Positions 20,820 through 31,012 of a DNA stretch of 64,000 nt are shown piece after piece. The stretch spans positions 646,744,736 to 646,808,735 of the forward strand of contig NC_053036.3 in the NCBI RefSeq assembly GCF_002575655.3. The letters run 5' to 3'. The translations under genes were made by a program, and so were the position numbers. The DNA is from Aegilops tauschii subsp. strangulata. Its lineage: Eukaryota; Streptophyta; Magnoliopsida; Poales; Poaceae. Below the pieces are notes generated by a model. That model made no database searches. It saw nothing but the letters and a program-made list of their open reading frames with translations, and was not told where the DNA came from. Numbering within the stretch: the stretch's first letter is position 1; every line of letters starts with the position of its first letter.

Positions 20820-23800
20820 CTGGTGGGTCCCAGCAGTCAGGGGGCGAATCATTTTTTTGCCCATAATATGGACGCACTTCCTTGCGTGCGAAGATGTAGC
20901 TGGTGGGTCCCAGCAGTCAGGGCGGAAACATTTTTTTCGCGAAATACGGTGGCCCGTCTAGTGGGTCCCTGCTGCTAGGTGGAGGAATCATTCTTTTCCG
21001 CGAAATAAGGAGGCATTTCCTTACTGCGGCCATGGCCCCAGCTGTCAGCCTCTCCACGTACAGTACTCTTCCGATGGAAGTCGTTCCTTGACCACGTTGA
21101 CCACGCCGCGGCGAGAGCACCAGGGCGGTGGATGATGGCGAGGCCTAGGAAGGGGAGGACGCCGAGCCGGGCAAGACGCGGCAGTGGATGCCCACGCGGA
21201 GAGGAGTATGAGGGTTCACTGGTTCGGCTGCGATGTGAGGCTGCCGTCGCCGCAGGGCCTAGCCAGCAGTGGGAGTAGTAGGGGGCGGTGAGGCCTCCGC
21301 GGAATCACAGCCGGCCACGGGAAGCAGGAGCACGCGGCACGACCGGCGCTGGTTTGGGCGGCTGGAGCAACAAGACCAGAGGTTGAAGAAGCACTACCAC
21401 CGTTGGATGGACATCGTACGGTCACTGGAGCTAGAATCATTCATATTGACTAAGTTGACAAAGCCCTCCGTCCCCGTTAACTTAGTAGGCCCACAAGTTG
21501 GCCTCCCACTATGGTGGGTCCCAGCTAGCAGGGGGGTATTCATATTTTTGTGCGTAATAAGGAGGCATTTCCTTGCGTGCGAAGATATAGCTGGTCGGTC
21601 CGACCTGTCAGCGGGGGGAACGTTTTTTTCACGAAATACAGAGGCCCTTCCGGTGGGTCCCAGCTGTCAGGAGGAGGAATCATTATTTTGCGCATAATAA
21701 GGAGGCATTTCCTTGCATGCGGCCATGGACCCAGCTATCAGCCTCTCCACGCACAGTCTACTTCCAATGGATTTCGTTCGTTGACCACGTTGACTACTCC
21801 GCGCCGAGCGCATCCAAGGCGGTGGACGACGGCGAGGCCTCGGAGAGCAACGAGCGAAGATGGGAAGACGCGGGAGTAGAGTCGCAGACGAAGAGGTGTA
21901 CGAGGGTTAACTGGTTCTGGTGCGGTGTGGTTCGGCAGTCGGTGGAGAAGAACAGGAGGGGAGGAGGGGAGGAGGGATGGCCTGGCCAACGATGGGGTAG
22001 CGCTTCGCAGCGAAGCGTGCTAAGCAGAGCTGCTAGCAGCAGGAGGCGGGAGCAGGTGGTCCTGGCGGCGCTGGAGGAAGAAGACGAGAGTTGAAGGTGG
22101 ATGCCGGTCGTTGGATGTAAATCCAACGGCTAACAATGTCAGAATCATTTGTTGACTAAGTTGACAACAACTTGCGTTGGCTTCGACCTATTGGCCGACA
22201 TTTCAGCCTCCAAAAATGTGGCACGTATTCAACCCATTTTTTTTCAGAATTTACAATCAATTTGATCTTTTTTTTGGAGTTACAGTCCATTTGTTGGGCT
22301 GTGTGAACAAATAATGTAGCAACCATGCCGCCCATTTATTTTTTCCTAAAAAATTACAGGCCATTTGCACTTTCTCGAAATACACGATTTTGCTGGGCTG
22401 ATTCTAATTATAATGTTGGGTTGGGCGCAGCAATGTTATCAAAAAATAAACAGGGGCTGAGCATTTTGTTATAAATATATTTAAATAATAAGTGATTTAT
22501 TATTACATTGGTCCTTAAATCTTACCAAGCTTTTGTACACAATCACCAGGATTTTCGTTGCCAAAAAATCTAGGATTTTATTGTTAAGAAATTATTTTTA
22601 TAAGTTAATAAGATGTGGGATATTGTTTTCTTACATATGTAAGTATCTGTTAAATATATGATGACAATAACAACAATATATAATAACATCTAAAATAATT
22701 TAAATATATATAATATAGTTAGAACGGAAACATAAGTTGGACCAGGCGTTCCTATTCTTATGTAGAAAAATAGAACAGACCTCTGCGTTTTCTTAAAAAA
22801 AACATAAATTGGGCTGCTGATGTTTCAGGAAAAATAAAACCTCGGATGGGAGGTCCATAGGCCGGTCGATACATGATGGCCCTCAAAAAAAAAAAAACAA
22901 ACCGGCATGTCGTGGGCTGCGCATGTTAAAAAAGAAATCCTAGACGGGGCAGCCCAAAACCCAGCTGATACTTGCTGCCCAGTGATAATAAATGATACCT
23001 GCCAGCTCCCCGGCTTCGGTGTGAATTTATCTCCTATAGTAACTACGTTGAAGCACCTAAAAAATGTAACTATGTTGACAAACCCGTGGCAGCCCAGCCG
23101 AACACGGGAGGCAGGAGCAGGCGGCACGGCCGACGCTTGTTTGAGCGGCTGGAGCAAGAATACCTGAGGTTGAAGAAGCACTATAGCCGTTGGATGGACA
23201 TCGTACGGTCACTGGAGCTAGAATTGTTCATATTGACTAAGTGGACAAAGCCCTCTGTCCCCGTCATCTTAGTAGGCCCACAAGTCAGCCTCCCATTATG
23301 GCGGGTCCCAGCTAGTAGGAGGTATTCATTTTTTGCGCGTAATAATGAGGCACTTCCTTGCGTGCGAAGATATAGTTGATGGGTCCGACATGTCAGCGGG
23401 GGAACGTTTTTTTTTCGAAATACAGAGGCCCTTCCAGAGGGTCTCAGCTGTCAGGTGGAGGAATCATTATTTTGCGCGTAATAAGGAGGCATTTCCTTGC
23501 GTGCGGCCGTGGACCCAACTGTCAGCCTCTCCACGTACAATCCACTTCCGATGCATGTCGATCGTTGACCACGTTTACCATGCCCCGCCGAGAGCACCAG
23601 GGTAGTGGATGACAGTGAGGCCTAGGAAGGAACGACACGGAGCCAGGAAAAACTCGGCAGTTGTTTCCCACGCACAGGGGAGTGCAAGGGTTTACTGGTT
23701 CGTCTGCCTTCGCTGGAGAATAACAGTAGGTGTTGGTGAGTAGAGGGATGGCTAGGCTAGCGATGGGAAAACGATGGGGCGGTGAGGCCTGCGCGGCAGC

Positions 23801-25110
23801 ATACAACCCATCTGCCATTATTTTTAATAATTTAGAGCCCATTTGCCAATTCTTAAGAATTTTTTGGATCCCATCTTCTTTATGTTAGCATTAGACCCCA
23901 TATTGTAGCCATGGTTAAAACTTATACGAAATTTTGCATATTTCGGTGCGGTCAACTGTTTTTAATCCCGAAATATCGAGTCACATTCAAACTATTTTGA
24001 AAAATAATTTATATAAATATAAAATCCAAATAATTGTCCAGGCATAAAAATCAATGGAATTTAAAATCTTGTAATTAAAAGAAAATGAAACTAATTCCCG
24101 GTTTGATGTGTTTTAAAATGTACAGCCCATCTCAGCCCATTTTTGGGCAAACCGAATGAAACTCTCTCCTCGTCTTGAAAGATTTGCAGGCCAGCAGGGC
24201 TGATAAAGCAAGTAGGCCTCGTTTGGGTATTTCTATAAAAAAATAGAACTAGGCTAGCCATTTTCAGCAAGAAAAAAACACAACTGGGCTCATGATGTGG
24301 TAAACATAAATAAAACCCTACCTAGACGGGCCACGGCCCCCGCACAGCCCCGTTGTTACCCTGATCCGTTCGCTAAAACTAGTATAAATAACAACTGATT
24401 GTTCCTAAAAAAAGTAAATAACAACTGCGCGACCTGCTGGGTCCCTGGTGTCAGCCGCTCGTTGTGTAATTCTCTCATTTATTGACTACGTTGACAATGG
24501 CGTGAGCCCCAAATATCCAACCATTAGGAGGAACTATTTTTTGGGGCTTGTAATAACGAAGCACTTGCTTGCGTACTGCCATGACGCAGGTGGGTCCCTA
24601 CTGTCATCCTCTCCACGTACAGTCATATCCTTGTTCCTCTCGGTTGGTGACGACGTTGACAACGCAAGAGGGCGGCGCACCGCGCACGGCGAGCGAACCA
24701 AGGCTGAGGACTTAGGCGACGCCTCGGACGGAATGAACAGGAGCCGTGGAAGATGCACCGGTCCAGTCGCAGGCGAAGGGGAATACGAGGGTTGACTGGT
24801 TCGGGTGCGGGTGCGTGCTGGGGCTGACGTCGCCGGAGAATAACAGGACATGTGGGGGAATAGAGGGAGGGACTGGCCAATGTTGGAGGATACGGCAGGG
24901 CGGCGGAGGCGCAGCCAGCCATGGGAGGCGGGAGCAGGCGGAGCCGACGGGGTGGTTTGGTTTGGGCGGCTGGAGGAAGACGACTAGAGATAGAAGATAC
25001 ACGACAGATGTTGCACGTCAATCCAACGGCTGGTAGGCAGAAACGTTAGTTGACTAGCTAGTAAGTCGACACCACCTTGGATAGGCTATTTCCTCGTGGG
25101 TCCCAAATGT
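20820..25110 (+). repeat. Diverged internal repeat blocks, unit 1
   Basis: A noncoding block recurs four times. Its marker CTCCACGTACAGT (or close variants) is at about 21053, 21746, 23530 and 24613. Each is preceded by CACTTCCTTGCGTGCGAAG, GTGGGTCCCAGC and a GGAGGAATCATT motif, and followed by GACCACGTTGAC. Between the second and third lies AT-rich DNA (22190-22900) with CAGCCCATTT-like motifs. None of the open frames across these blocks shows a domain. The blocks read as TE body sequence, not genes. Confidence 0.6.
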
Positions 25111-25477
25111 CAGAATCCAAATATGTCACGGTCATGCAGCCTTTCCTATGAAAATTTACAGCCCATTTGGTGTGCTAGTTCGAAATAAATTTGTGGGTGC
25201 TGGTGGGGGCTAATCACTTGGCTTCTGTAATGCACAGTGATCTCAAGCAGCCGGCGAGAGTGATGTTATTTCCCTTGGTTGGGATTTGTTACAATATTTC
25301 ACTCTAAATTAAATGAATGGCAAGCCATTTGCCTTGTTTCAAAGAAAATATGACAGTCACAGCCGAGTTGAAAAGGGCAAGAACATCTAACTCCAGCTTA
25401 CAAACTGTACAAAAGCACGAGGGTTAAATCTTCATCAGGTTTAGACAAAACCCAGTTGAAAAGGGCAACAACATCTA

Positions 25478-26482
25478 ACTCCAGCACTGTTTTCGGTAGT
25501 CACAGTCAAATGGATCGTTCATGTCCATAGAATGAACATCCTGGGTCGTAAAATTTACTGGATTATGACCACAATATGTTGTAAATAGAAGCCGGACATG
25601 TTCAGAAGCTCTTTTGCCCACCTGAAACTCCTTGTTTTGCTCTTCGACATACCCATCTGTCAAAACCATGCTGCTGATAAACTTAAGCCTGATGGACAAT
25701 AGTAACCTCGCATTCAGCAGGAAGAATGTGACAAATCTAGTGTTTGCATGGTTGGCTACATATCGTTCTAGCGTTATTGTCTTCAATCAAATGTCATGAG
25801 AAGTGAGAAAATCCCGGTGCTTACGAATCCATCGATTGGTTATAACTTTCTTACCCCGTCCTGTTGCCTAAATAGACATGAAGATTGAAAACAGTTAAGG
25901 TCTGAAAAAAGAGTGTGGAAAGAGCAACAGCTGAATAGTTAATTCTAGTACACTATATGTGGGCTTCCAATGTGCATGAAATTATCACCATTATATACAA
26001 CTTCTCCAGGCATGGAAAGCATTGCAGCAAGCCAATAATCTTGTTCAGATCAAATCTATTCATTTGGATATATAAGATCTTGATAGAATCCAGCACCATT
26101 GATAGGCTATCCATGGATAAACTCTTCATTAAGCATATAACATAATATTAGTACAAAATGTGTACTCCGAGATGATATATAACCTATGCGCAGAAATTTA
26201 AAATGCAGCTTATGGTTACAAGTGTAGATGATAATATAAAGTACCTAAAGAACTGTGGAGCCAAACACCATCTTGAAATGAGCACAGAGATCATGTATTA
26301 CACCCAAGGTCTCCAGTTTAGGTGCAGAGAGGACGGTTATTTGCGACGGTGAATAACTAGAATCAAGGATCAACCTTTGAAGTGAAGGGGCATCTTGGAT
26401 GATGAGCTGCCTTTCGTCAAAAGAAATTCCAATTCTTACAAGGTTAGGCGACTTTATTTGGAGACAACCGATTGATCCCCCA
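25478..26482 (-). pseudogene. F-box/LRR-type gene fragment, unit 1
   Basis: Three exon-like segments read leftwards. First (26482-26245): GCLQIKSPNLVRIGISFDER, LIIQDAPSLQRLIL, VLSAPKLETLGV, FKMVFGSTVL, ending in TAG just before a GT donor (26244). Second (about 26150-25965): SMVLDSIKILYIQMNRFDL, LLQCFPCLEKLYIM. Third (about 25880-25478): WIRKHRDFLTSHDI, a TGA, then LKTITLERYVANHANTRFVT, FFLLNARLLLSIRLKF, FTTYCGHNP, DMNDPFDCD. These are the C-terminal leucine-rich repeats and FBD-like end of grass F-box/LRR proteins, substrate receptors of SCF ubiquitin ligases. The F-box end is cut off by an LTR at 26483. The two stops could be CAG to TAG and CGA to TGA changes. Introns are kept, so the copy was made from DNA, not mRNA. 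Confidence 0.7.
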
Positions 26483-26557
26483 TAGCTCCTCGTTGGGTTC
26501 GACACTCTTACTTATCGAAAGAGGCTACAATTGATCCCCTATACTTGTGGGTTATCA
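26483..26557 (+). repeat. 5' LTR remnant, unit 1
   Basis: Its 75 bp match the last part of the 3' LTR (TAGCTCCTCGTTGGGTTCGA ... CTTGTGGGTTATCA). The break lies inside the F-box/LRR fragment. The same remnant is at 42655-42729 in unit 2, so the truncation predates the duplication. Confidence 0.85.
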
Positions 26558-26568
26558 AGACCTTTATC

Positions 26569-26587
26569 TGGCGCCGTTGCCGGGGAG
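26569..26587 (+). promoter_or_regulatory. Primer-binding site, unit 1
   Basis: TGGCGCCGTTGCCGGGGAG lies 11 nt after the LTR end, the Athila-type primer site. The unit-2 copy (42741-42759) has T for C at position 4. Confidence 0.8.
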
Positions 26588-26681
26588 CAATAGCATGGGG
26601 TGAATATTCTCGTGTGTGCTTGTTTGCTTTATCACTAAGTAATTTTTATTTGCTTTTCTTAGTTGTTCTCTATCGTTAGTT

Positions 26682-27929
26682 ATGGATATGGAACACGAAA
26701 TACCAAAAAAATTAGGTGTACTTGCTACTCATGGAGATGGGGAACCTCCTAAAACCCTTGATGCTGGTTATGTGAAAAATATTATGTACTACTTTGATAA
26801 TCCTGAGAAAACCCCATTCAATTATGTAATGGGAGACACGTTGGATGAACGTGAATACTTTAGGGATTATCGCTTGACTCAAAAAGGGAAACTATTATGG
26901 GATCAAATTCATATGTTGCATTGGTATGCTCGGGAACTATGCTTGAGATATGATTATACTTGTTGCTCTAGGATGAAGGCTCCACACCTTTCCTTTTCAT
27001 TCAAATTTAATGATAATGAAACCTTATCTTCTTATGCTAATGGTATATATGATTACTATGATGTGGAACAAATAGAAGAATTCGTTGCTTTTATGGGTGC
27101 TTATGAGATTGAATCTTTGTTTAAAACGTGTGAAAATCTTGATGATGCTGTTTACAGATCTGAAAATTTTGCTATACTTAAATATTTCTATGAGAATTAT
27201 GAATTCAATTCCGATATTGATGCATTTATTGAGGAAGTCTCCGCTGTCCAAGAAGAGACTAATATTTTGCAGGAGTCTATGGAAGAAGGAATTGATGAAA
27301 CTGTGAGTTCATTGGATGAAAAAGATGATGAGGAGAGCGACGAACAGAAGGAGGAAGAGCGGATTAGCTACCCGTGCCCACCTTCTAATGAGAGTAACTC
27401 TTCAACTCATACATTGTTTAATTTCCCTTTGTGCTTACCGAAGGATGATTGCTATGATGATTGTTATGATCCCGTTGATTCTTTTGAAATATCCCTTTTT
27501 GATGATGCTTGCTATGCTTGTGGCCAAGATGCCAATATGAATTATACTTATGGAGATGAACTTGCTATAGTTCCTTATGTTAAACATGAAATTGTTGCTA
27601 TTGCACCCACACATGATAGTCCTATTATCTTCTTGAATTCTCCCTACTACATTATATCGGAGAAGTTTGTGCTTATTAAGGATTATATTGATGGGTTGAA
27701 TTTTGCTACTACACATGATGATTTTGATAGATATAATATGCATGTGCTTGCTGCTCCTACTTGCAAATATTATGAGAGAGGAACTATATCTCCACCTCTC
27801 TATGTTTCCCATATGATAAAATTGCAAGAAACTACTTATACTATGCATTGGCTTTACTTTGTGTGCATGAATTGTTCTTTTATGACATGCCGATGCATAG
27901 GAAGAGATTTAGACTTCGTTGTTGCATGA
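26682..27929 (+). CDS. 415-aa ORF of non-autonomous Athila-like element, unit 1
   Basis: I do not recognise this protein. The ORF starts MDMEHEIPKKLGVLATHGDG 125 bp after the LTR end and is fully open. Visible parts: an N-terminal half rich in aromatic and charged residues (YFDNPEKTPFNYV, LLWDQIHMLHWYARELCLRY); an acidic segment at about residues 205-232 (SLDEKDDEESDEQKEEE); an Asp/Tyr/Cys-rich segment (DDCYDDCYDPVDSF); and a C-terminal cysteine cluster C-x2-C-x4-C-x-C at residues 395-405. There is no gag core, protease, RT or integrase motif and no clear membrane segment. It may be a highly diverged gag derivative or an element-specific accessory protein. It differs from the unit-2 copy at only 3 of 1,248 bases. 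It is the longest intact ORF in the window. Confidence 0.7.
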   Translation: MDMEHEIPKKLGVLATHGDGEPPKTLDAGYVKNIMYYFDNPEKTPFNYVMGDTLDEREYFRDYRLTQKGKLLWDQIHMLHWYARELCLRYDYTCCSRMKAPHLSFSFKFNDNETLSSYANGIYDYYDVEQIEEFVAFMGAYEIESLFKTCENLDDAVYRSENFAILKYFYENYEFNSDIDAFIEEVSAVQEETNILQESMEEGIDETVSSLDEKDDEESDEQKEEERISYPCPPSNESNSSTHTLFNFPLCLPKDDCYDDCYDPVDSFEISLFDDACYACGQDANMNYTYGDELAIVPYVKHEIVAIAPTHDSPIIFLNSPYYIISEKFVLIKDYIDGLNFATTHDDFDRYNMHVLAAPTCKYYERGTISPPLYVSHMIKLQETTYTMHWLYFVCMNCSFMTCRCIGRDLDFVVA

Positions 27930-28881
27930 TATATGTTACTTTGTGCTCATTACTAAATTACAAATAATTGTTAATTAAAATTGGCTTTGATATACCTTGG
28001 GATCCGGGTGGATCCATTACTTGAGCACTATATGCCTAGCTTAATGGCTTTAAAGAAAGCGCTGCCAGGGAGACAACCCGGAAGTTTTAGAGAGTCATTT
28101 ATTTCTGTTGAGTGCTTTTATATAGTTTAAAAACAAAATAAAATAAAGAGGGGAACCCAAAACTATTCAAAAAGGAAAGTGAAAGCGAGAGAGACAAGCA
28201 TTGTTGAAGTGGGAGAGATCCTTAAACTTTGTTCATGCTCACGGAAACTTTGTAAATCTTAATTACAGAAACTTTTCAACAAAAATAATTATCCCCTTGT
28301 ACAATTCCATTGTATTATAAAAATAATGTGCCAAGGTTTGCCTTTAGGATGTTCACAATGCTTGTTGGTTTGTGCGGTGCAGGACATAAACTTTGGCTGT
28401 AGTGCGCGATTTTACATTTTTTACTGGAACGTCGAACGGTTCTGATTCTTTTTGCACTGTATTTCTGTACAAATTGTTTATTTTCCCAATTTTGGTAGAA
28501 TTTTTGGGGTAAGAGAAGTATGGTGAATGTTCATATTGCTACAGACTGTTCTGTTTTTGATAGATTCTGTTTTTGATGCATAGTTTGCTTGTTTTGATGA
28601 AACTATCAACTTCTATCAGTGGATTAAGCCATGGAAAAGCTATATTACAATAGACACAATGAAAAAACAAAATATGAATCGGTTTGCAACAGTACGTAGA
28701 GTAGTGATTTTCTTTATTATACTAACGGATCTTACCGAGTTTTCTGTTGAAGTTTTGTGTGGATGAAGTGTTTGATCGAGGAGGTCTCGGTATGAGGAAA
28801 AGGAAGAGAGGCAAGAGCTCAAGCTTGGGGATGCCCAAGGCACCCAAGTAAATATTCAAGGAGACTCAAGCGTCTAAGCTT

Positions 28882-28905
28882 GGGGATGCCCCGAAAGGCA
28901 TCCCC
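28882..28905 (+). other. Conserved hairpin, unit 1
   Basis: GGGGATGCC-CCGAAA-GGCATCCCC forms 9 bp of perfect stem with a 6-nt loop. It directly follows TAAGCTT, and thus repeats the polypurine-type sequence that precedes the 3' LTR. The Athila-like element at 9721-14493 has the same structure. Confidence 0.65.
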
Positions 28906-30190
28906 TCTTTCTTCAACAAGTATCGGTATGTTTTCGGATTCGTTTCGTTCATGCGATATGTGCAAGTTTTGGAGCATCTTTTGCATTTAGTTTTCACTTT
29001 TCTTTTATGCACCATGCTGGTATGAGATAGTCCATGGTTGATTTATAGAATGCTCATTGCACTTCACTTATGTCTTTTGAGTATGGCTTTATAGAATGCT
29101 TCATGTGCTTCACTTATATCATTTGATGTTTGGATTGCCTGTTTCTCTTCAGATAGAAAACCACCATTTGTAGAATGCTCTTTTGCTTCACTTATATTTG
29201 TTAGAGCGTGGGCATATCTTTTGTAGAAAGAATCAAACTCTCTTGCTTCACTTATATCTATTTAGAGAGATGACACGAATTGGTCATTCACATGGTTAGT
29301 CATAAAATCCTACATAAACCTTGTAGATCACTGAATGTGATATGTTTGATTCCTTGCGATAGTTTTGCGATATAGAGATGATAATATGTGGGAGGTTCTA
29401 GTAGATGGTTGTGTTTAGTAAGGATATTGGTTTGTGATTCCCGTAGCATGCACGTATGGTAAAAGTTGTGTGACAAATTTGTTGCATGGGGTGCTCTTTT
29501 AATTGTCTTCCTTATGTGTGGAGGTCGGGATCGCGCGATGGTTAACTCCTACCAACCCTTCCCCTAGGAGCATGCGTAGTAGTACTTTGCTTCGAGGGCA
29601 AGTAGACTTTTGCAATAAGTATATGAGTTCTTTATGACTAATGTGAGTCCATGGATTATACACACTCTCACCCTTCCACATTGCTAGCCTTTATTATGCC
29701 GCGCAACTTCCGCCGGTATCTTGCACCCATTATTTACCTTCCTCAAAACAGCCACCATACCTACCTATTATGACATTTCCATAGCCATTCCGAGATATAT
29801 TGCCATGCAACTTTGCACCGTTCCATTTATTATGACACGCCCCATCATTGTCATATTGCTCTTTGCATGATCATGTAGTTGACATCGTATTTGTGGCAAG
29901 GCCACCTCCATAATTTTTTTATACATGTCACTCTTGGTTCATTGCATATCCCGATACACCGCTGGAGGCATTCATTTAAAGTCATATCTTTTTTCTAGAT
30001 ATCAAGTTGTAATATTGAGTTGTAAGTAAATAAAAGTGTGATGATCATCATTATTAGAGCATTGCCCCAATGAGGAAAGGATGATGGAGACTATGATTCC
30101 CCCACAAGTCGGGATGAGACTCCGGACTTTATGAAAAATAAAAGAGGCCAAAGAATCCCAAATAAAAAAAAGAGGCCAAAGAAGCCCACC

Positions 30191-30219
30191 AAAATAAAAT
30201 AAAATAAAATAAAATAAAA
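30191..30219 (+). repeat. AAAAT microsatellite
   Basis: About six AAAAT units. The unit-2 counterpart (46361-46390) is changed to an A-rich run with G interruptions. Confidence 0.8.
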
Positions 30220-30994
30220 AATGAGAGAAAAAGAGAGAAGGGGCAATGTTACTATCCTTTTACCACACTTGTGCTTCAAAGTAGCACCATTTTCTTCATA
30301 GAGAGAGTCTCCTATGCTTTCACTTTCATATACTAGTGGGAATTTTTCATTATAGAACTTGGCTTGTATATTCCAATGATGGGCTTCCTCAAAATACCCT
30401 AGGTCTTCGTGAGCAAGCAAGTTGGATGCACACCCACTTAGTTTCTTTTGTTGAGCTTTCATATATTTATAGCTCTAATGCATCCGTTGCATGGCAATCC
30501 CTACTCACTCACATTGATATCTATTAATGGGCATCTCCATAGCCCGTTGATACGCCTAGTTGATGTGAGACTATCTTCTCCCTTTTTGTCTTCACAACCA
30601 CCCTATTCCACATATAGTGCTATGTCCATGGCTTGCGCTCATGTATTGCATAAGAGTTGAAAAATCTGAAGCGCGTTAAAAAGTATGAACCAATTGCTTG
30701 GCTAAAACTGGGGTTGTGCATGATGGGAGTATTTTGTGTGATGAAAATGAAGCATGGCCTAACTATATGATTTTGTAGGGATAGCGTTCTTTAGCATTGA
30801 TATTTTGAAAGACATGATTGTTTGTTGGGATGCCCTAAGTATTATTGTTTTTATGTCAAATGATAGACTATTGCCTTGAATCACTTGTGTCTTAATATTC
30901 ATGCCATGATTAGATATATGATCAAGATTATGCTAGGTAGCATTCCACATCAAAAATTATCTTTTTTATCATTTACCTACTCGAGGACGAGCAG

Positions 30995-31012
30995 GAATAA
31001 GCTTGGGGATGC
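30995..31012 (+). promoter_or_regulatory. Polypurine-type primer site, unit 1
   Basis: GGAATAAGCTTGGGGATGC abuts the LTR start TGATACG at 31013. Its position and purine content fit the plus-strand primer site. The unit-2 counterpart is next to 47184. Confidence 0.65.

Larger units (their letters stand above)
19185..26482 (+). mobile_element. CACTA-like element A, left end and body
   Basis: It starts at the Angela LTR break as AACTACAAAAGAAGACACATC, a slightly mutated CACTACAAAA terminus, and continues with CATGAC/GTCATG motifs, subterminal arrays and a long noncoding body. No matching GTAGTG right end was found before the Athila-like element, so the extent is uncertain. The F-box/LRR fragment at 25478-26482 may be captured cargo. 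No transposase ORF is present, so it would be non-autonomous. Confidence 0.55.
27930..31012 (+). other. Noncoding internal region, Athila-like unit 1
   Basis: Contains TAAGCTTGGGGATGCC with the hairpin at 28882-28905, a further AAGCTTGGGGATGCCC at about 28824, four CTTCAC(TTATAT) motifs (29063, 29108, 29186, 29246), an A/T-rich AAAAT run at 30191-30219 and the polypurine-type site before the LTR. Small open frames here (30 to 120 codons) lack domain signals. Confidence 0.6.

Noticed and set aside
27435..27848. 137-codon minus-strand ORF (also 43607-44020)
   Set aside because: Shadow of the 415-codon ORF on the opposite strand.
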